9,662 nucleotides of DNA. Origin: Streptomyces sp. NRRL S-337 (GTDB taxonomy: Bacteria > Actinomycetota > Actinomycetes > Streptomycetales > Streptomycetaceae). The stretch is taken from contig NZ_JOIX01000136.1 of NCBI RefSeq assembly GCF_000720175.1, positions 1 to 9,662 on the forward strand, given 5' to 3'. The translations under genes and the position numbers were made by a program. Below, piece by piece: positions 5,044-9,662 of this stretch (position 1 is its first letter; the number at the start of each line of letters is the position of its first letter). The notes under the pieces were generated by a model. It saw nothing but the letters and a program-made list of their open reading frames with translations. It did not search any database and had not been told where the DNA came from.

Positions 5044-6542
5044 AGGGCTCCACCCACCGCCGCTGCTACTGCCGCGACCCCAAGACCGGCAAACCGCTCG
5101 GCAAGAAGTGCCCCAAGCTCTCCAGCCGCAAGCACGGCTCCTACTCCATCCGCCAAGAACTCCCGCCACGCGAAGACGGCGCCCGCCGCTCCTTCAGCCG
5201 CGCCGGCTACGAGACGCTCAAGGAGGCCCAGGCCGACCTCGACCACGTTCGGGCCCTGCTTGGTCTTCCTGACACCGACGATCCTGAAGGAATGGCCCAG
5301 GTAGCCGCGCTGCTGGAGAAGGTCGGCGACGAAAAAGCTCCCCTGCCGGACATAGAGGAGACCCGTCGGCGCCTCAACCACGGCCTGGACCTCACCAACC
5401 GGCTCACCGTTGGCGATTGGCTCGACACCTGGCTCGCCTCCAAGCGCGTCCGCAAGTCGACGCTGGACCGGTACACGAGCGACGTTCGGGTCCACCTCAA
5501 GCCCCGCATCGGGCATGTGCGGATCGATCGCCTGCGGGTCCGGACAGTCGCCGACATGTTCACGGCGATCTCCGAGGCCAACGCCGAGATTCTCGAACAG
5601 AACTCTGCGCGTCGCGCCGCATTGGACGAGCTCGCAGCCACCCCCTGGAAGGGGCTGGAGAACCGAGCACGCCGTAAGGCGATCAAGGGGGCCATCGACG
5701 AGATGCCACCCTTCCGCAAGACCACGGGCCCCACCGCGCGTCGGCACATTCGCAGCACGTTGCGGGCGGCCCTCAACGACGCGATCGCCGAGCAGCTGAT
5801 CACCTTCAACCCAGCGGCTCACGTCAAGCTGGAAGCGGCCGAGCGCCCCAAGGCCCTGCTCTGGACCGCCGAGCGCGTCGCCCAGTGGCGCCAGACGGGC
5901 ATCAAGCCCTCGCCTGTCATGGTCTGGACGCCTGAGCAGATCGGGCAGTTCCTCGACTTCGTCGCCAAGGATCGTCTCTATGCCATGTGGCACCTCATAG
6001 CCTTCCGGGGCCTGCGGCGGGGCGAAGCCTGCGGACAGCCGTGGTCGGAGACGAACCTGGACGCCGGCTCGCTGGCCGTGACCGCCCAGCTGGTCCAAGA
6101 CGGATGGGAAGTCGCGGAGTCGGTGCCCAAGACGTCCAGCGGCTTCCGTACCGTCCCCCTGGACGACGCGACGGTCCGCGCTCTCAAAGCCCACCGCGCC
6201 CGCCAGGCGAAGGAGCGTCTGAAGTGGGGGACGGCGTGGGTGGATACCGGTCGCGTCTTCACCAGTGAGGACGGATCGTGGCTCCACCCGGGCAAGGTCA
6301 CCGACCTGTTCGAGCGGCTTGTCACCGCGTCAGGTCTTCCACCGGTACGTCTCCACGACCTTCGGCACGGCGCGGCCACGCTGATGCTCGCTGCCGGGGC
6401 GGACATGAAGGTGGTCCAGGAGATGCTGGGTCACTCGTCGATAACGATCACGATGGACATCTACGCGAGCGTCCTTCCTGAGCTGGCCAAGGAGGCCGCG
6501 GAAGCCGCAGCAAAGCTCGTCCCTCGGAAACCGGCCGTGTAG
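5040..6542 (+). CDS. Tyrosine recombinase (integrase) of the element (500 aa)
   Basis: It catalyses site-specific recombination between attP and the tRNA-Lys attB. The N-terminus has a cysteine-containing arm-binding region (C9, C11, C24, within RRCYCRDPKTGKPL and KKCPKL) common in actinobacterial integrases. The core-binding domain spans about 122-265 (starting LTVGDWLDTWLASK). The catalytic domain shows the full set: R326 in GLRRGE, K364 in PKTSSGFR, H439 and R442 in HDLRH, H465 in LGHSS and nucleophile Y475 in MDIYASV. The enzyme therefore looks intact. The TTG start at 5040 has GGAG 8 bases upstream and overlaps the regulator's TGA (TTGA), implying coupling. It ends 113 bases from the tRNA 3' end, consistent with attP beside int. 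Confidence 0.96.
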   Translation: MKGSTHRRCYCRDPKTGKPLGKKCPKLSSRKHGSYSIRQELPPREDGARRSFSRAGYETLKEAQADLDHVRALLGLPDTDDPEGMAQVAALLEKVGDEKAPLPDIEETRRRLNHGLDLTNRLTVGDWLDTWLASKRVRKSTLDRYTSDVRVHLKPRIGHVRIDRLRVRTVADMFTAISEANAEILEQNSARRAALDELAATPWKGLENRARRKAIKGAIDEMPPFRKTTGPTARRHIRSTLRAALNDAIAEQLITFNPAAHVKLEAAERPKALLWTAERVAQWRQTGIKPSPVMVWTPEQIGQFLDFVAKDRLYAMWHLIAFRGLRRGEACGQPWSETNLDAGSLAVTAQLVQDGWEVAESVPKTSSGFRTVPLDDATVRALKAHRARQAKERLKWGTAWVDTGRVFTSEDGSWLHPGKVTDLFERLVTASGLPPVRLHDLRHGAATLMLAAGADMKVVQEMLGHSSITITMDIYASVLPELAKEAAEAAAKLVPRKPAV

Positions 6543-6544
6543 CG

Positions 6545-6566
6545 CGCTCACGCATCGCTCACGCAA
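6545..6566 (+). repeat. Tandem 11-base repeat between int and the attachment site
   Basis: CGCTCACGCAT (6545-6555) is followed directly by CGCTCACGCAA (6556-6566), identical at 10 of 11 bases. It starts just after the integrase stop and lies about 90 bases from the tRNA 3' end, where integrase arm sites or Xis sites are expected. Function is inference. Confidence 0.65.
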
Positions 6567-6584
6567 TCGGCTGATCAAGAGGAA

Positions 6585-6615
6585 GCGCCCCGGCTAGGGT
6601 AAGTAGCCGGGGCGC
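6585..6615. terminator. Bidirectional intrinsic terminator between int and tRNA-Lys
   Basis: GCGCCCCGGCTA (6585-6596) and TAGCCGGGGCGC (6604-6615) form a perfect 12-bp stem around a 7-base loop. GTTCTT follows on the plus strand and TTCCTCTT on the minus strand, so it can end both the integrase transcript and the convergent tRNA transcript. Confidence 0.85.
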
Positions 6616-6654
6616 GTTCTTGCAGGTCAGCGCCCTACGAGAGGGCTGGACCGG

Positions 6655-6697
6655 TGGGCCATCAGGGGCTCGAACCCTGAACCAATGGATTAAAAGT
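6655..6697 (-). other. Probable attachment-site core (tRNA-Lys 3' half)
   Basis: Actinobacterial elements commonly cross over within the anticodon-to-3'-end part of a tRNA, leaving identical sequence at both ends of the element. This end carries the intact tRNA. The exact length of att cannot be defined without the left copy, which is outside the window; the extent given covers the anticodon loop to the discriminator base. Confidence 0.45.
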
Positions 6698-6727
6698 CCA
6701 CTGCTCTGCCAATTGAGCTAATGGCCC
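6655..6727 (-). tRNA. tRNA-Lys (anticodon UUU)
   Basis: The minus strand folds as a full cloverleaf of 73 bases: acceptor arms GGGCCAT/ATGGCCC with discriminator A; D-arm GCTC-AATTGGCA-GAGC; anticodon loop CTTTTAA giving UUU, closed by GTGGA/TCCAT with one G.U pair; T-arm CAGGG-TTCGAGC-CCCTG. CCA is not encoded in full (the bases after the discriminator are CCG). The 3' end points at the integrase gene, marking the tRNA as the integration target. Confidence 0.95.
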
Positions 6728-6736
6728 GCACCGAGC

Positions 6737-6742
6737 AGCATA
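6737..6742 (-). promoter_or_regulatory. -10 element of the tRNA-Lys promoter (candidate)
   Basis: The minus strand reads TATGCT here, 9 bases before the mature tRNA 5' end at 6727, a typical -10 distance for a tRNA gene. No clear -35 hexamer was found at 16-19 bases further upstream. Confidence 0.45.
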
Positions 6743-6848
6743 GCCCGAGGACGTGCCGCAGCCCGAAGGCATTACCGAACGGCCAGGTCACAGGGGTGCC
6801 GCGGACCGTGCGACGGGCCCTTGGGCGGGGCTCCTCGACCGTACAACG

Positions 6849-6889
6849 CACCGGGCCCGTACGGCACTTGCGTGCGTACGGGCCCGGTG
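6849..6889 (-). terminator. Terminator hairpin of the DEAD-box helicase gene
   Basis: CACCGGGCCCGTAC (6849-6862) pairs perfectly with GTACGGGCCCGGTG (6876-6889). After a single bulged G, an inner GCAC/GTGC stem closes a TTGC loop, giving 18 base pairs. It begins 22 bases beyond the helicase stop. It lacks a T-run, as is usual for many Streptomyces terminators. The remaining 6728-6848 gap otherwise holds only the tRNA promoter. Confidence 0.8.
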
Positions 6890-6910
6890 AGGAGCGGCGT
6901 CGGTCAGCGA

Positions 6911-9205
6911 TCAGCCGTTGCGCTTCCAGCGCGGCTTGTCCTCGCGGCGGCCGTAGGAGCCGGCGGGGGCGCCACGGTGGTCGTCACGGCGGCCGTAGGG
7001 GCGGTCACCGTTGGAGCGGTGGCCACCGGTGGAGGGGCGGCCGCCGGAGCGGTCGTCGCGGTTGAAGGGCCGGTCGCCGCCGCCGGAACGGTAGCCGCCG
7101 GAGCGGTCGTCGCGGTGGAACGGGCGGCTCGGGCGGTCGCCGCGGTCGCGGTTGAAGCCGCGGTCACCGCGGTCACCACCGCGGTCGAAGGAACGGCCAC
7201 CGGCGCGGTCGCCCCGGTCGTCCCGGCGGAAGCCACCGCGGTCGTCACGACGGTCACCACCGCGGTCGAAGGAACGGCCACCGGAACGCTCGTCCCGGTT
7301 GAAGCCACCCCGGTCGTCACGACGGTCGTCACGACGGTCCCGGTTGAAGCCACCCCGGTCGTCGCGGCGGTCACGATCGAAGGAACGGCCGCCGGAGCGG
7401 TCGTCACGACGGTCACCACCGCGGTCGAAGGAACGGCCACCGGCGCGGTCACCGCGGTCGTCCCGGCGGAAGCCACCACGGTCGTCACGACGGTCACGGT
7501 CGAAGGAACGGCCACCGGAACGCTCGTCCCGGTTGAAGCCCCCACGGTCGTCGCGACGGTCGTCACGACGGTCCCGCCGCTCGAAGTTGCCGCGGTCGTC
7601 ACGGCGGTCCGAGGGGGCCGGGCGACGCTCGTCGGCGGCGCTCCGCTCGGCGGCGGCCTCGGCGGCGACCTCCGCGGCGGCGGTCTCGGCGGCGGCGGCC
7701 AGCACCTCGGCCGGGTCCTCACCGCGCTCGCGGGCGGCGCGGGCGGTCAGCCGGTCGGCCTCCTCGCGCAGCTCGGCGGCCCGGCGCTGCAGTCGCTCCA
7801 GCTCGCGGGTGAGCTGGGCGACCTCGCGCTCGGCCTGCTTGGCGGAGTTGTTGGCGGACTCGGCCTGGACCTCGGTGAGCGAACGGGCGCCGGTGATCCG
7901 GGCGACGTCCTCGTCGAAGGTGCCGGAGCCGACGATGTGCCGGGAGGCGTCCACACCGGCGTCCTCCATCAGGCGGAAGATCTGCCGGCGCTGGTGGGGC
8001 AGCGAGAGCGAGACGACCGTGCCGGACTGGCCGGCGCGGGCGGTACGGCCCGAGCGGTGCAGGTAGTCCTTGTGGTCACCGGCCGGGTCGACGTTCAGGA
8101 CCAGGTCGATCCCGTCGACGTGGATGCCGCGGGCCGCGACGTCGGTGGCGACCAGCGCGTTGACGTAGCCGTCCTTGAAGTCCGCGAGGACCCGGGTGCG
8201 GGCGCCCTGGGTCATGCCGCCGTGCAGCGCGTCGGCCTTCACGCCGGACTCGACGAGCTGCTCGGCGATGCGGTCGGCGCCCAGCTGCGTGCGGACGAAG
8301 ATGATGGTGCGGCCCTTGCGGGCGGCGATGGCGGCGGTGACCGGCGCCTTGTCCTTCGGCTTCACGACCAGGACGTGGTGGGTCATGGTGGTGACGTTGC
8401 CCTGGGCGCTGTCGACCTCGTGGCTGACCGGGTTGGTCAGGTAGCGCTTGACCAGGGTGGAGATCTCGTTCTCCATCGTGGCGGAGAACAGCATCCGCTG
8501 GCCGCCCTCGGGCACCTGGTCGAGCAGCTCGGTGACCTCGGGCAGGAAGCCCAGGTCGGACATCTGGTCGGCCTCGTCGAGGACGGCGACCTGGACGTCC
8601 GCCAGGGAGCAGGCGCCGCGGTTGATGATGTCCCGCAGCCGGCCCGGGGTGGCGACGAGGATGTCGACGCCGCGCTCCAGGGCGTAGATCTGGTTGCCCA
8701 TGGACGTACCGCCGCAGACGACCTTCATCTTCAGGCCGAGCACGTCGCCGTAGGGCTGGAGGGCGTCCGCGACCTGCATGGCCAGCTCACGGGTCGGGGT
8801 GAGGATGACGGCGCGCGGCTTCTTCTTCTCGGTGCGGCCGTCGGCGAGCCGGGCCAGGGTCGGCAGACCGAAGGAGAGGGTCTTGCCGGAGCCGGTGCGG
8901 CCGCGGCCGAGGATGTCCTTGCCGGCCAGCGCGTCCGGGATGGTCGCGGCCTGGATCGGGAAGGGGGTCGTCACGCCGTTCTGCGCGAGCTTGCGCACGA
9001 CGCCCTCGGGGAGGCCGAGGTCGGCGAAGGTGAGGGCGTCGGTGTCGGCCTCGGCCTCGGTGTCGGTCTGGACATCGGCCTCGGTGTCGGCCTGGACGTC
9101 GGCAGCGGTGTCGGCGTCGGTCGTGACCTCGGTCACCTCGGCGGCCGGGCGCTCGTCCTGCTCGTCGTGTGCGGGCATGACGGACTGATCAGTGGAAATG
9201 GACAT
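6911..9205 (-). CDS. DEAD-box ATP-dependent RNA helicase with RGG/RDD-rich tail (764 aa)
   Basis: It unwinds RNA duplexes using ATP; relatives act in ribosome assembly, RNA decay and cold adaptation. All family motifs are present: Q motif (F60 to Q85), motif I GRTGSGKT (102-109), PTREL (137-141), TPGR (186-189), DEAD (210-213), SAT (241-243), TDVAARG (354-360) and HRSGRTAR (383-390). Residues 29-58 are an acidic Asp/Thr/Ala/Glu repeat, 450-490 look coiled coil, 495-525 are Ala-rich, and 533-720 are a disordered Arg/Asp/Gly tail likely to bind RNA. The ATG at 9205 (MSISTDQ) is chosen because upstream residues look non-coding and contain the promoter; the nearest GGAAGG is 13 bases away, so the ATG at 9178 is an alternative. 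This is chromosomal, not part of the element. Confidence 0.95.
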   Translation of the reverse strand: MSISTDQSVMPAHDEQDERPAAEVTEVTTDADTAADVQADTEADVQTDTEAEADTDALTFADLGLPEGVVRKLAQNGVTTPFPIQAATIPDALAGKDILGRGRTGSGKTLSFGLPTLARLADGRTEKKKPRAVILTPTRELAMQVADALQPYGDVLGLKMKVVCGGTSMGNQIYALERGVDILVATPGRLRDIINRGACSLADVQVAVLDEADQMSDLGFLPEVTELLDQVPEGGQRMLFSATMENEISTLVKRYLTNPVSHEVDSAQGNVTTMTHHVLVVKPKDKAPVTAAIAARKGRTIIFVRTQLGADRIAEQLVESGVKADALHGGMTQGARTRVLADFKDGYVNALVATDVAARGIHVDGIDLVLNVDPAGDHKDYLHRSGRTARAGQSGTVVSLSLPHQRRQIFRLMEDAGVDASRHIVGSGTFDEDVARITGARSLTEVQAESANNSAKQAEREVAQLTRELERLQRRAAELREEADRLTARAARERGEDPAEVLAAAAETAAAEVAAEAAAERSAADERRPAPSDRRDDRGNFERRDRRDDRRDDRGGFNRDERSGGRSFDRDRRDDRGGFRRDDRGDRAGGRSFDRGGDRRDDRSGGRSFDRDRRDDRGGFNRDRRDDRRDDRGGFNRDERSGGRSFDRGGDRRDDRGGFRRDDRGDRAGGRSFDRGGDRGDRGFNRDRGDRPSRPFHRDDRSGGYRSGGGDRPFNRDDRSGGRPSTGGHRSNGDRPYGRRDDHRGAPAGSYGRREDKPRWKRNG
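7169..7333 (-). repeat. Helicase tail duplication, downstream copy
   Basis: Encodes residues about 625-679, which repeat residues 547-599 almost exactly apart from a two-residue insertion. The DNA of the two copies is also near-identical, suggesting recent duplication. Confidence 0.75.
7409..7567 (-). repeat. Helicase tail duplication, upstream copy
   Basis: Encodes residues about 547-599 (GGFNRDERSGGRSFDR and GGFRRDDRGDRAGGRSFDR blocks), the partner of the copy at 7169-7333, about 240 bases away. Confidence 0.75.
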
Positions 9206-9353
9206 GCGAAATGCGAAACCTTCCGGAGTCTCGGCACGCGCCCAAACTCCGTGTGTTTCACACGACCGCCTCAATGCGGTCAGCCACGGCAAGGGAGAGA
9301 ACGCGCCACGCGGCGCGCTTCTTTTCTGGCGCCGGGCAAATGGGATCAAACGA
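9206..9353 (-). other. Structured 5' leader of the helicase mRNA
   Basis: The predicted leader of about 148 bases contains several inverted repeats: CGCGCC/GGCGCG (9302-9307/9312-9317), GACCGC/GCGGTC (9264-9269/9276-9281), GTGTG/CACAC (9251-9255/9259-9263) and CGGAGT/ACTCCG (9224-9229/9246-9251). The last is next to the GGAAGG ribosome-site candidate and competes with the GTGTG/CACAC hairpin. Leader control, for example by temperature, is inference. Confidence 0.45.
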
Positions 9354-9359
9354 TCTACC

Positions 9360-9389
9360 ACCATACGCACTCCGCCCCCCGGATGGCAA
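9360..9389 (-). promoter_or_regulatory. Promoter of the DEAD-box helicase gene
   Basis: On the minus strand TTGCCA (9384-9389) and TATGGT (9360-9365) are spaced by 18 bases, a good match to a housekeeping (HrdB-type) promoter. Transcription would start near 9353, leaving a leader of about 148 bases. Confidence 0.6.
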
Positions 9390-9416
9390 ATGAGCCGCTG
9401 ACCAGGGCTTTCGGGC

Positions 9417-9440
9417 CGGACTCCGGGCCTTCCCGGTCCG
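9417..9440. terminator. Possible terminator hairpin downstream of the right-edge gene
   Basis: CGGA-CT-CCGGG (9417-9427) pairs with CCCGG-TCCG (9432-9440) around CCTT, a 9-bp stem with a two-base bulge. It lies 67 bases after the stop at 9507, upstream of the helicase promoter. There is no T-run on the minus strand. Confidence 0.4.
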
Positions 9441-9506
9441 ACCCCGTGCTTTTGCGGCCGCGCTCCCCGCCTCCGCTTCCCCCGTCAGCCCCCCGTCAGC
9501 CCCCGC

Positions 9507-9662
9507 TCAGGCCCCCTCGTCCATGGTGCCCGGATCCCCCGGATCCCCCGGCTCGGCCAGCGACGACATCGGCGAGACCGGGGAAGGTCCGGACGCCTGC
9601 GCGGTCGGCGGCGGCGGGGTGCTCGGCGGCGGGGTCGGGGCGGCGGTGGGGGTGCTGGGGGG
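9507..9662 (-). CDS. Unidentified protein, proline-rich C-terminal end (partial, 51 aa)
   Basis: The minus-strand frame is open from the window edge to a TGA at 9507-9509. It encodes a Pro/Thr/Ser-rich stretch (for example PTPPPSTPPPP) ending in SLAEPGDPGDPGTMDEGA. Nearly every third codon position is G or C, and the gene is collinear with the helicase. Tails of this type are common on actinobacterial secreted or membrane-linked proteins, but no family can be named. The opposite strand is also open here, which lowers certainty. The GDPGDPG segment comes from a tandem CGGATCCCC at 9531-9548. Confidence 0.5.
   Translation of the reverse strand, partial: PPSTPTAAPTPPPSTPPPPTAQASGPSPVSPMSSLAEPGDPGDPGTMDEGA

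Larger units (their letters stand above)
1..6655. mobile_element. Right part of an integrative (probably mobilizable) actinobacterial element at tRNA-Lys
   Basis: Relaxase, MobC-like, DUF2637/Spd-like, DUF3631, excisionase-like, XRE regulator and tyrosine integrase genes lie together and end 113 bases from the 3' end of an intact tRNA gene. Integrase next to the 3' end of a tRNA is the standard architecture of AICEs and related integrative elements, because attP supplies the missing tRNA 3' end. The right boundary is therefore placed at the tRNA 3' end. The left boundary, the second att copy and the rest of the relaxase lie outside the window. A relaxase with MobC, rather than a TraB/FtsK translocase, points to a mobilizable element or relaxase-type conjugative element; a translocase could still lie off the left edge. 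Confidence 0.85.

Noticed and set aside
4465..6287. Long minus-strand open frames (234 and 439 codons) opposite the regulator and integrase
   Set aside because: Both are antisense to genes with complete domain motifs and catalytic residues; they have no recognisable domains.
7046..7609. Repetitive block considered as a CRISPR array
   Set aside because: Repeats are irregular, lack uniform unique spacers, and encode a continuous RGG/RDD protein tail.
6904..7722. Minus-strand Thr/Val/Ala-rich frame (272 codons) in the helicase tail
   Set aside because: It is the alternative-frame reading of the Arg/Asp/Gly repeats. The helicase frame is continuous with conserved motifs.
7152..8066. Plus-strand Arg/Ser/Pro-rich frame (304 codons)
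   Set aside because: Antisense reading of the same low-complexity repeats; its composition mirrors the repeat, not a protein family.
9206..9370. Upstream helicase start at 9370 (55 extra residues)
   Set aside because: The extra part would start inside the -10 region of the predicted promoter, contains the leader hairpins and has no family-like sequence; MSISTDQ fits the N-terminus I remember for Streptomyces homologues.
9521..9662. Plus-strand open frame starting MVPGSPGSPGS at the right edge
   Set aside because: It is open but Gly/Val-rich with no ribosome site, and the minus-strand reading gives a more typical Pro/Thr-rich tail with a stop and is collinear with the helicase. The choice is not certain.

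Overview
The window looks like Streptomyces or a close relative. It is uniformly GC-rich, its genes use GTG and TTG starts, and its proteins (DUF2637 membrane protein, DUF3631 ATPase, MobC/relaxase pair, AICE-style integrase) are typical of actinobacterial integrated elements. It spans one end of an integrative, probably mobilizable element (left, about 1-6655) and the chromosome beyond it (about 6655-9662). The junction is the 3' end of an intact tRNA-Lys(UUU) gene on the minus strand.

Element, left to right. A leftward block holds a relaxase N-terminus cut by the window edge (1-381), a MobC-like accessory protein overlapping it by ATGA (378-1112), a four-helix DUF2637/Spd-like membrane protein with a DNA-binding-like tail (1284-2138), a DUF3631 P-loop ATPase probably linked to replication (2516-3802), and a small excisionase-like HTH protein (4028-4258). 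Divergent from this is a rightward pair: an XRE-type regulator (4354-5043) and a tyrosine integrase (5040-6542), joined by a TTGA overlap. The integrase reads toward the tRNA 3' end, as expected for reconstitution of a tRNA by integration. The genes suggest this division of labour: the regulator sits between the Int (integration) and Xis (excision) units; the DUF3631 protein may support a replicating excised form; relaxase, MobC and the Spd-like protein would process and move DNA. No FtsK/TraB translocase or primase-polymerase is visible, but the left part of the element is missing.

The gaps inside the element are structured. The gap between mobC and the Spd-like gene has two strong hairpins and is my best oriT candidate. 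The gap between the Spd-like and DUF3631 genes carries three diverged copies of a module with a TGACCTGCGG core, two of them forming long hairpins. The gap upstream of the DUF3631 gene has a 10-bp hairpin. A short palindrome overlaps the regulator's start codon beside a -10-like hexamer, suggesting a leaderless, autoregulated promoter.

Chromosome. After a bidirectional terminator and the tRNA comes a very stable terminator hairpin, then a leftward DEAD-box RNA helicase gene (6911-9205) with a long RGG/RDD-rich disordered tail built by internal duplication. It has a recognisable promoter about 155-185 bases upstream of its start and a structured 5' leader. At the right edge lies what appears to be the proline-rich C-terminus of another leftward gene (9507-9662).
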